Below are positions 22,842 through 31,561 of a DNA stretch of 64,000 bases, piece by piece. Position 1 is the first letter of the stretch; every line of letters starts with the position of its first letter. The DNA lies in assembly GCA_025677825.1 (NCBI GenBank), contig JAIXMO010000035.1:124001-188000 (forward strand), in the 5' to 3' direction. The translations under genes were made by a program, and so were the position numbers. The notes below the pieces were generated by a model that ran no database searches, had not been told where the DNA came from, and saw only the letters and a program-made list of their open reading frames with translations. The DNA is from Helicostylum pulchrum. Lineage: Eukaryota > Mucoromycota > Mucoromycetes > Mucorales > Mucoraceae.

Positions 22842-22913
22842 TTATTGTTGCATAACTTCGGTGGGATTTTGAACTACAATTAATAAATAATCGTGATCTA
22901 ATGGTCATGCTGA

Positions 22914-22951
<38 letters not shown>

Positions 22952-23333
22952 CGGGTTTGTTACCTGGTGCAATCATGATTTCGTGTTTCTTGGTTCGTAC
23001 TCTTAAAAAGGTTAAATCATTCTAAAAAAAAAAAAGTGTTAATCACAAAAGGGAATAGAAGAAGAAAAAAAAAAGAGATTTACTTGATCATCTAGAGTGG
23101 CTACAGTTGTACGCGTTTGTTCAACAAGAGCAGAAATCAATTGACCATACTTTTTAGTTAATTCTTGGTCTAAAGTAGAACGAATAGCTTGACCTTCATT
23201 GTTTAAAATAACTACAGCTTTTACACCTTTTCTTGCTGAAATACGTTTTAAAGTTTCATCTACGTCAATTGTCTAAGTTGAAAAAGAGAGTAAGGAAACA
23301 TGGTATTAATGACTGGCGTAAAAATATTACCAT
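22842..23333 (-). CDS. Dynein light chain, roadblock/LC7 type
   Basis: Four exons: 23333-23331 (the ATG alone), 23274-23084, 23021-22964, 22897-22842; all joins keep frame, giving about 101 residues, the family's normal length. Sequence: TIDVDETLKRISARKGVKA, ALVEQTRTTVATLDDQ, NDLTFLRVRTKKHEIMIAP and DHDYLLIVVQNPTEVMQQ. These match cytoplasmic dynein roadblock light chains, which dimerise on the dynein intermediate chain. Without the last splice the frame would read into a poly-Tyr tract encoded by the (TTA)n microsatellite, so the splice at CCAG|GTAAC is required for the conserved C-terminus. Confidence 0.93.
22919..22950. repeat. (AAT)n microsatellite inside roadblock intron 3
   Basis: A run of AAT/ATA trinucleotides wholly inside the 66-nt last intron (22963-22898) of the roadblock gene. 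It makes up about half of that intron. Confidence 0.9.
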
Positions 23334-23416
23334 TTTGTTTTATACAAAAAAAAAGAAGAAAATATAAATAAATGATAAAATGATTTTTTTATTTTTTAAA
23401 ATAATATATATGGTAT

Positions 23417-25522
23417 TTAAAGAATTACAGTGTAGCTTTCGCTCCAACCTAATTCTGGGACAGGAGGAGTAGCTTGTTTTTTCAACATATTTACAACATT
23501 GAGTTTGTTTGTGTTTTCGTTAGTGTCGTCAGGACGAGGTCTTTTCATATCAGATGCAAATTTAACATTTTTTCCATCAACATGTACATCAACCAAGTTT
23601 TTCCAGTGATCCGGTAATGGTTCCTTATAAGGCCGACGAATTCTATCCAGCAAATTATCAAGTACTTTAAAGTTATTTTGATCTCGAATAAATGTTTGAT
23701 GTGTTTTATCCTTCAAGTGCTATACAAAAAAAAAAAAGGTTAATTCACATATTCTACTCTAATAATATGTTAATTACTATTACTATTACCTCTTCTAGTT
23801 TCTCAAAGTGACAATTACAATTTTCACAATATCGCATATCTTTTTTCCTCTCCTTTTCTTTTCGTGCACGAGTTTCCTTATCTTTAATAACTTGTTTTTG
23901 CATCTTTTGATGTTCGTTTTGTGTTACATTCTCTACCATACGTTTATCTAATCGATTTACACTTTCCCCTGGTGTTAATCGTTTATCATTTTGCATGGTA
24001 GTGGATACAGATTGTGTATTATTTGTACATGATTGTTGATATCCAGAAGCACGTAAGCTATATTGAGATTCTGTATTAATTTTACCAGCAATAGGTGTAG
24101 CTGGAGGAGTTGTGATTTGAGCTGAAGCATTTGTGATTTGAATTGAAGCATTTGCGGTTTGAATTAAAGTATTTGTAACAGCAGGTGGCAGTGATGGAAG
24201 AGGTAATGGTACTGTTGCTGCTGTTGGTGCTGGTGCTGGTGCTGTTGCTGATGGTGCTGCTAATGCCGCTGCTACTGCTGCTGCTGTTGGTGCTGTTGGT
24301 GCTGTTGCTGCTGCTGCTGCTTCTGGTGCTGCTGGTGCTGCTTCTGTTGCCAGTGATGGTGGTGGTGGTGGTGGTGGTAAAATTTCTTTTTTAACAGGTG
24401 GCGCACGTTTACCGAAAGGTGATCTACCTGGTGGGGTTATTTTTAAGAAAGGCCAAGGATAGTCTGCAGACTTCTTTTTAGATATTGTATCAGTATAGGC
24501 TCTAGTCACTACAGGTCGATGTATTTGGCTTGCATCTTCAATCAAGAGATAACGGCCAGTATATGCAACAAAATGAGGTCGCCTTGAGTGAGTCTCATTG
24601 TTTACTCCTGTTGATGGTCCAAAGAGCTTTTCTTCTTGGTATACTTTTCCTAATGCCTTTTTTTCCAATACTTGTTTATTCTTCTTTTTGAAAGGTGACA
24701 CCTTCATAAAATAATCCACTGTTTTTAACATGACTGTAACAGGGGAAAATTAAATATAAAAGGCATTTATGTATATTTTTATTTTATTTTCATTTACCTT
24801 CCATACTCCATAAGATTATACCCCAAGATAAAGCATTTTCAACAATTGAATCTCTTGGTTGAAACTCTGCTGAGGCCTATTACATATGCATTAGTATAAA
24901 GCAACGGTTATTTATTTGTTGTCAAAAGTAAGTACCCTTTTATATTTTTGTTTACTAGGAAAAGAGTTTTATTTATGGATTAGTTGATACGTGCATGCTC
25001 AGGGAAATTAATTTACTTACTTTGTATCACTATAAGATCGCAACATATTTTCTTGAATTGGTATATTCTTTGTAGTAATAAGATGAGTACATTTCTTTGA
25101 AAAGAACTTTTCTTGCGTCTAGGAAAAAAGCTTTCTTTTTTAGTAAACCAAAAAAAAAAAAAAAGCTACAAAAAAAAACTTACAGCTCCTAATAATACAA
25201 TGGCTCTTTCAATACTTGCAGTTGCACTTGGTTCCAAACTATCCAAATAAAATACACATTGTGTAAACTCTTTCTTTTTAGCGCTTAATTCAGCATCCGA
25301 TAAATGAACAGTAGTGGTGAGATGCTTATTAGTTTCCTCTGAAGCACTATGAGCGTTCTCCTTGTCCTTTAATCCAGCTTGAAGTTTTAATTTTTGTTGG
25401 AGTTCTAGTTCACGTGCTGCTGAACGAGCTTGCTGACCATCGTTCTTTCTCCATATTTTATTACTATTGCTGATCAAATTATTGTTGGATATATTAGTTA
25501 ATTGATTCTTTCCAAAAGACAT
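23417..25522 (-). CDS. DBF4: Dbf4-type regulatory subunit of Cdc7 kinase
   Basis: Five or six exons on the minus strand, ATG at 25522, stop at 23417. The three Dbf4 landmarks appear in order: motif N/BRCT-like (FTQCVFYLDSLEPSATASIE, KKCTHLITTKNIP, then SIVENALSWGIILWSME), motif M (DYPWPFLKITPPGRSPFGKR) and a C-terminal CCHH motif C (RYCENCNCHFEKLEEHLKD with the downstream His pair in KTHQTF). Dbf4 binds and activates Cdc7 for Mcm2-7 phosphorylation at origins. Between motifs M and C is an Ala/Pro-rich low-complexity region encoded by GCT/GCA repeats (about 24200-24370). About 600 residues. Confidence 0.9.
24205..24368 (-). repeat. Ala/Pro trinucleotide-rich tract in DBF4
   Basis: Imperfect GCN repeats on the coding strand give runs such as EAAAAATAPTAPTAAAVAAA followed by a run of prolines. 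The antisense strand reads as poly-Leu/Val and is not a gene. Confidence 0.85.
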
Positions 25523-26292
25523 TTTTTGCTTTTATATAGTATGAATGGGCAAAGTCTCTTTTTTTTTTCTTCTTTTTTTTAAATGCTAGGAAAAAAAAAT
25601 AAAAATTAGAGCTATGTGGATAAATAAAAATATTTAAGGTGGACTGTCGAAAAAATTAAAAAGCGGGGTTTTTTTATTTACACGCGCGTACTTGTTGGTG
25701 TGGTACGTGCAGATACGCCTCTGTAAAAAGTTACTAAAGTTCTGTAAGAGCTTTATTTTCAAATAATTATATTAGATCTTTCTTGTCAAGTATAATAATT
25801 CTTTTATTTTTTTCTTGGAGGGAAATTATAAATATACCGAAGGGCATATTATGTATTATATGATGTGGCCAGTACGGTGTTACTAGTATTAAAAAAAATT
25901 GGATTCTGCACCTGAGTATTACCAGAACAAAAAAAAATCCTGAAATAATCTAACCGGGAATAATTAGGTAAAGGCAAAAGTTATGTCGAACAGCTGGATA
26001 CACTTCCATAAGTTTGAAGAGTTTATTTTTAAAGAAAATCGGGTGTTAATGTGGTTCGGTTTACTTGAAAAGTCGAGTAAGTTATTGATATTTACTTAAC
26101 AAGCTCCAGTTCAGGAACAACATTTATCACATTTAAGAAAAGTAAGACATATACATTGCCGTTATAAAAAAACTCTTTGCTGTCAATAGGTGTCAGTATT
26201 TACTCACACATGAATTCACAGTTAAAGAAAAAAAAAGAAATGTTTCGTTTATTTGGCTTGGTCGCAAATAATAACTAAAGATTTTGTGAATA
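25523..26292. other. Flank of the C2H2 array, no intact gene
   Basis: Contains sequence repeated at 28590-28990 (shared CTTTCTTGTCAAGTATAAT, then similar blocks near AGGAACAAC/AGAACAAAA and CACATGAATTCACAG). This is the downstream flank unit of the tandem array. No coding sequence. Confidence 0.5.
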
Positions 26293-26994
26293 TTATAAAA
26301 TTTGTATACCTACGATACGAATTGATTCTATTTTAATTAATCTGTCGATACTTTCTTGATACACGAGTATATGAAACTCTGTTCCGTCTTCTGTTTTAAG
26401 TATGGTTGGTTTCCAACCCATAACTAAACACAACAGTAAAATCCTTTTTTGTTGGGCTTCCGAACGATTTAAAGCGTTCGTTGTCTTTAGTACACTTATA
26501 TCGTAATCAGATAGACGTGTATTTGGGGTTGATGAAGAGCTAGAGTCTTGCTTATGTTCAAGCGAGGTATTCTTTTATCGGATAGCCTTACGGTTACAGG
26601 CGTACCTTCATTGTTACTGTCAGAGTCGCCAATTGTGTTGTCAGTGCTGTCGGCGTTGTCCGCTTCGGAACATGACCGTCATCTCTTTTCGGAGACAGAC
26701 GAGCAGTGTCCGTTATTCTTGTTAATGAGATGTCGGTTAAACGTAGTGGGTGTACTAAGTTTACTATCGCATCTGGGACAGGCAAACTTGCTATCAGTTC
26801 TGCTAATAGAGAGTGTTTCTATTTTATTTATTTTGAGTGAAAAAGTCGCGTCTTGAAGAAGAAAAGTAAATGTTCTTTCCCTTACCGTTATCAAGGTTCA
26901 CTTTTACCAATTCGACGTGAACATCGTGATTGCGATTTGATAACTTTCTTACAGATTCAAAAGTAAGATTACAAGTATTACAGCGAGGTCTCAT
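26293..26994 (-). pseudogene. C2H2 array copy A, broken
   Basis: Exon 1 encodes CNTCNLTFESVRKLSNRNHD; compared with copy B the first zinc-ligand His is replaced by Arg. Exon 2 begins ETLSISRTDSKFACPRCDSK and reaches SVSEKR followed by an in-frame TGA where copy B continues with KRSE. A frame change follows near 26560; then the conserved C-terminus returns (LSDYDISVLKTTNALNRSEA, PTILKTEDGTEFHILVYQES). One nonsense codon plus one frameshift make it a pseudogene. Confidence 0.7.
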
Positions 26995-27011
26995 ATAGCG
27001 AAATGGATAAA

Positions 27012-27658
27012 GTTAAGGAGAAAAAGAAGGTTTTTGAAGGCCGTATTATGGTAAATTTTTTTTAAAAAAAAGCAGCGTGATACACTTTCCCTTTTTAAAG
27101 CTACTAAAATTTGAGTTTGACTTCTTGATTTCTACAAGACGTAATATATTCAAGGAAAAATTCGATAACAAGCTCTAATCCAGGAACAGTATCAATATGT
27201 TTTCAGATAAGAAGATATATGCATTGTTGTCGAAAGTCTTCGCTCTTAATGCGCATCAGTACTTATTAGCCGGGCGTATAGTCCAAAACAGTTCATAAGA
27301 ATGGCAGAGGATTTTCCCACTATAGTTTCTCCTACAAAGAGTGAAGAGACAACATATCTAATCTGCGAGAAAAAAGACCTAGCCTTTCGTTTGTACTATC
27401 GGTTATTGATTTTGATAGTTCCACATATCCATAGGCAGATATTTAATTACAAAAGAAGATAAAGTATTACTACTTGTAATCGTATACTTATCTGTTGCCG
27501 CTTTATTTGACCAGCAGTGGCTGATCAACTAGAATATCTTGCATAGTTATTATCTACGGAGTAATGACGGTGATATCTTAGAAGTCGACTCTACTCATAG
27601 TATACATTGTTTTTACATGTAGATGCGCGAGTGTAAGATATAATATCCTTTTGAAAGA
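27012..27658. other. Intergenic spacer of the C2H2 array
   Basis: Repeat-derived spacer between copies A and B. It shares a 'TCGCTCTTAATGCGCATCAGT' type block (27238-27258) with the flanks of the other copies. No gene seen. Confidence 0.5.
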
Positions 27659-27663
27659 TGTAC

Positions 27664-27726
27664 AATAGCGGCTCTATTTAAGGGTGGGTTTTTTGGTAAT
27701 TTTTTTCCTTAAATAGAGTCGCTACT
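27664..27726. mobile_element. 63-bp hairpin insertion flanked by GTAC (MITE-like)
   Basis: Arms AATAGCGGCTCTATTTAAGG and its near-perfect inverted copy CCTTAAATAGAGTCGCTACT (18/20 paired) surround a 23-nt T-rich loop. GTAC occurs on both sides (27660-27663 and 27727-27730). Related sequence at about 52373-52398 reads TTTGAAAGACGTACACATAT with no insertion, so this looks like an insertion with a 4-bp target duplication. Confidence 0.6.
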
Positions 27727-27855
27727 GTACACATATTATATTTCGAAATACTTGCACATGAATTCATGGCTAAAAAGGAAGCTAAAAAAGAAAAGAAAAA
27801 AAGGACGATGATTTTATTTAATCATGATTTATTTAGCTTGATCGCAAATAAAAAT

Positions 27856-28494
27856 TTAAACTGGTTGTAACCATACACCACGACCTGGTTGATCTGTAAC
27901 AAGTTTATAGATAGTTTTTTGATTGGTGAGCATATAAATCTTTTCGCCACTTTCTGTTTTTAATATGATCGGTTTCACACCCATAATTAGAACCATCACC
28001 AAAATACCTTTCTGGTGAGCTTTTGAACGATCCATAACACCTGTTGCCATTAATACACTTCTATCGTAATCAGTTAATAGATATCCGTTTGATTCTGATA
28101 AAGAGCTAGGTCCGTGTCCATTTACAGACGTATCGCCGCCATCATCACTATTATTGTTGTTGTCGGTGTCGTCCACTTCAGACCGTTTTCTCTTGTTGGA
28201 GACAGGCGAGCAGCGTCCGTTATGCTTGTTTATTAGATGGCGGTTAAACGTTGTGGGAGTACTAAGTTTACTAGGGCATTTGGGGCAATCAAACCTCCCA
28301 TCGACTCTACTAATAGAAAGAGTCTCTATTTTGAATGAGAAAAAAAAACGCGAGAAAAAAAAAATGCAAATGTTCTTTCTCTTACCATTAAGACTCACTT
28401 TTACCAAGTCGACGTGAATGTCATAATTGTGGTTTGATAATTCTGTTACGGAGTCAAAAGTAAGATTACAGATATCGCAACTAAGAGGACTCAT
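27856..28494 (-). CDS. Two-finger C2H2 protein, array copy B (intact)
   Basis: Exons 28494-28386 and 28325-27856 around a 60-nt intron. Finger 1: CDICNLTFDSVTELSNHNYD followed by IH. Finger 2: CPKCPSKLSTPTTFNRHLIN followed by KH. Then a basic KRKRSE patch (possible nuclear signal), an acidic/Asn linker, and a conserved C-terminal module: LLTDYDRSVLMATGVMDRS, GVKPIILKTESGEKIYMLTN, ending GRGVWLQPV. The intron length is a multiple of three and the frame stays open through it, so retained-intron mRNA would also be translated. DNA or nucleic-acid binding is likely; the function is unknown. It is the only intact member of the three. Confidence 0.75.
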   Translation of the reverse strand: MSPLSCDICNLTFDSVTELSNHNYDIHVDLVKVSLNGKRKNICIFFFSRFFFSFKIETLSISRVDGRFDCPKCPSKLSTPTTFNRHLINKHNGRCSPVSNKRKRSEVDDTDNNNNSDDGGDTSVNGHGPSSLSESNGYLLTDYDRSVLMATGVMDRSKAHQKGILVMVLIMGVKPIILKTESGEKIYMLTNQKTIYKLVTDQPGRGVWLQPV

Positions 28495-28551
28495 ACTACG
28501 AAACAGAAAAAAAGTTAAAGCGAAAAAGAGGGCTTTAGAAAGCCGTGGCAT

Positions 28552-29075
28552 AATTTTTTTTTAAGACAGCATGATACAGTACACTTTCCTTTTTAAGGCT
28601 GAGTCTTATTTTCTGACAATAATTATGCAATATCAAATCTTTCTTGTCAAGTATAATATAATCCCATCGCTTCGGAAGATTCTGTATTATATTATGTGAC
28701 TAATACGGCCTTTGTTACCTTTGCTTTGGACTCATCGCAATTGACATTGTTCGCATTACCAGGAAAAAAATCCCGAATAATCTCACCTGGAATAAAGATC
28801 AAACAGATGGGTCGTTCGATTTATTTAAGGATTATCAGGGGGAAAATCGAGCAAGTCACTGATAACCAACTCCTATTCTAGAACAAAATCTGTCAGCTTT
28901 GGGATAAGGTGCGTTGCTACTACAAAAAGTATTTGCTCATAATGGGCATCAATACTTACACGCACATAAATTCACAGATAAAAAAAAGAGAAAACAAAAG
29001 AAAAAAGTCGACTCACTGCTAAAGAAAAATATATTACAATTATTTAGCTTGGTCGCAAATAAAGCGATGTGAAAT
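28552..29075. other. Spacer repeat of the C2H2 array
   Basis: Homologous to the 25.75-26.25 kb flank. A short plus-strand open frame at 28696-28881 has no recognisable content. No gene supported. Confidence 0.5.
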
Positions 29076-29714
29076 TTATGCTGGTCGTATCCATATACCG
29101 CCTGTTGGTGGATCTGCCATTATTCGATCGATAGTTGCTTGATAGGTAAATAAACGATATTCTTTTCCGTTATCTGTTTTAAATATGATCGGTTTCAAAT
29201 CCTCAGTTTCTGAACGATTTGTAGCGCCAGTTATCATCAGGACGCTTTTATCGTAAGCGTTTGCTGCCGATAAAGAACTAGAGTCGCATCCATCCACGTT
29301 CGGTTGAGGGGTTTGTTTCTGGTCTGTCTCTTTCTTTGTAGACACAGCGTAGTTATCCTCGATGTTTTTATCAGTACCGTCAATTATATTGTCGTTGCTG
29401 TCGGCGCTGTCCATTTGGGAATATGACTGTTTTATATTGTTGGTGATAGACAAGCAGCCTTTAATATGGTTCGTTCTGTGACGAAACAAAAGTTTAGAGA
29501 GTTTTAAATCGACTGGGACATCTATTACAAGTGTAACCGGCAGCAATACTTTCTATTTTATATTTAGTGTCTTAAAAAGAAGTGAATGCTTTTTTTTCTT
29601 ACCGTAATCACGATTCGAATTTACCGAGTCGACATGAACAGAGCACTTGTGATTTGATAACGACATTGCTTCTCTAAAACTAAGATAACAAAGATCGCAT
29701 TGAAAATGACTCAT
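29076..29714 (-). pseudogene. C2H2 array copy C, frameshifted within finger 2
   Basis: Exon 1 encodes CDLCYLSFREAMSLSNHKCS then VH (finger 1 intact). After the intron, ESIAAGYTCNRCPSRFKTL hits a stop, but the rest of the finger (KLLFRHRTNH) and the C-terminal module (AYDKSVLMITGATNRSE, KPIIFKTDNGKEYRLFTYQ, GGIWIRPA) continue one frame over. A single-base indel at about 29500 explains this. Either a pseudogene or a sequence error. Confidence 0.65.
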
Positions 29715-29907
29715 AATATTAAACGGTAAAAGTTAAGAAAGTTACATAACGGTGTTTTTTTTAAAAAAAAGGTAGTGTGACACTCTTTTCCCTTTTTAAC
29801 ACTTTTTTTAAGGTAACAAATCATACAAAGAAGGGCGTTTTTTATCATGTTTTTTATTTTTACAGGAACACCTTTTTCTTTCTTTTTTAATATTTTCAAT
29901 GATTAAT

Positions 29908-30047
29908 TTAACTGCTTCCAGAAGCTACAGAAGGCTTCTTCTTCTTCTCGGCTTCTTCTTCCTTTTCCTTCTCAATCTCAGCAACAACACTTTCAACTTC
30001 TTCTTGTTCTAAACGCTACATAATTTAAAAAATATCAATTACACGAT

Positions 30048-30082
<35 letters not shown>

Positions 30083-31039
30083 ATATATGTTTACCTTGAC
30101 AGTGCTATCAGATGTCATGACGGCAATTTCAATATTTTTAGCACCAGTTTGAACAACTTCTAATAAAGACTTGATGGCTAACTTGATAGTTTCATTCTCA
30201 TTCATTTCATCCTTATAATTCTTTTCTAAAAATTCACGAACAGTCTTGGAACTTCTACCGATAGCATTGGCCTAAAAAAAATATATGTTTAAGTTTCTCT
30301 CTCTCGCCTATAATTTGCATTAAAACTCTCTCTCTTTTTTTTTTTTTTTTTTACCTTCCAAGCAGTATAAATACCAGAGGGCTCAGTTGTATATAACTTG
30401 GGTTGCTTGTTGTCAAAACCAACAATTAATGTGGAAATACCAAAGGGGCGAACACCACCACTTTGAGTATATTTCTAATGAAAAGAAAGGGCTTATATAA
30501 GTATTTCCTTTGTATTTTTCATTGCTTTTTTCTTCTTCTTCTCTCTCTTACTTGTTGTACTTGAGCAATATGGCGCGTAATATATTCAACAGATGCAGGA
30601 TCCTCTACAGTTAAACGATGACTTTGACATTCAGTTCTAGCCTTATTAATTAAAACACGGGCGTCAGCAGTTAAACCTAAACTAAAAGAGTTAGTTATCT
30701 AAAGAAAAGAAAAGAAAAGAAAAAAAAAGGAGAAACTTACCGGCAAAGGCCATGCAAATATGATCATCAAGCATACAAATCTTGCGAACAGTTCTAGCAT
30801 CTTGTAATTTTAAAACAGACTTCTTTTCAACACCGAGAACAACGACGTTTTGTCCACGTACACCAACCTATATATGTGTATAGAGTATAAGTATACAACA
30901 AGAAAAAAAAAAAACGGTTGTCGAATAATAAACTACATACAGCACAGGTACCCTTTCTAACAGCTTCAGAAGCGTACTCTACTTGAAATAAATGACCATC
31001 AGGTGAAAAGACGGTTAAAGCACGATCGTATCCAGACAT
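29908..31039 (-). CDS. PRE6: 20S proteasome subunit alpha-4 (PSMA7/Pre6)
   Basis: Starts [19 protein letters not shown], the alpha-subunit N-terminal signature, then [15 protein letters not shown]. Later exons carry [73 protein letters not shown] and [20 protein letters not shown], ending in a charged Glu/Lys tail ([18 protein letters not shown]). This agrees with the alpha-4 paralogue specifically. Alpha subunits are non-catalytic and form the gated outer ring. About five introns of typical size, one with a long A run (30051-30079). Lies tandem with SSL2 on the minus strand. Confidence 0.95.
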
Positions 31040-31254
31040 GTTGAACTAGTTTTTAAAAATATAAAAAAAAAGTAAAAATAAAAAAGGGATATAAAAAAAG
31101 TAAGATATACGAACAAAAAAAAAAAGATTAATACGCGTCCTTCGACGCTTTTAACAACGTCATCACCTTTCCACTTTAAATAGCGGAGTCTTTTTCGAAT
31201 TGATTGGTTAAAAGCATTTTTTATTTTAATATGAATCATGTACTTTACTACGTT

Positions 31255-31398
31255 TTAAAAGAATGGATGTATATTTCGAGGTCTTAACGGCCTGGAGATG
31301 TTATAAATGGTAAAGGCATCTGCTGGTTCATAGTATATATCGAGTAAGCAGAGGATAAAGGCTAGTACTATAAGATTGAGTCGAAAAAGAGAAAGCAT
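31255..31398 (-). CDS. Possible 47-residue secreted peptide
   Basis: ATG at 31398 opens MLSLFRLNLIVLAFILCLLD, an almost ideal signal sequence, followed by a short mature part (YYEPADAFTIYNISRPLRPR...) with no cysteines. It lies between the SSL2 3' end and the proteasome 5' end, so it could be chance or part of an unrecognised spliced gene. No homologue is known to me. Confidence 0.35.
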   Translation of the reverse strand: MLSLFRLNLIVLAFILCLLDIYYEPADAFTIYNISRPLRPRNIHPFF

Positions 31399-31561
31399 TT
31401 TTATAGATTTATAGTTAAGTAGGTGCAGAAGAGAATCCGAGTATTTATATACAAATATAAAAGACAATAGAAACAGTACACGTTATTTTTTAATTATGGT
31501 TCCTTTGTTTTATTGTTATGATAATGAGATGTTTTTTTTTTGTATGTATATATATATATGT

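Larger units (their letters stand above)
25780..29714 (-). repeat. Tandem array of three two-finger C2H2 gene units
   Basis: Three paralogous minus-strand units start at 26994, 28494 and 29714 (spacing 1.50 and 1.22 kb). Each has a short finger-1 exon, a similar intron, a finger-2 exon and a conserved C-terminus, and each is followed by similar noncoding flank. This points to local segmental duplication followed by decay. Confidence 0.75.

Noticed and set aside
22918..22965. Poly-Tyr C-terminus for the roadblock protein
   Set aside because: Splicing at CCAG|GTAACA to ATTAG|ATCACGAT restores the conserved DHDYLLIVVQNPTE end.
24185..24394. Plus-strand poly-Leu/Val open frame
   Set aside because: Antisense of the Ala/Pro repeat in DBF4.
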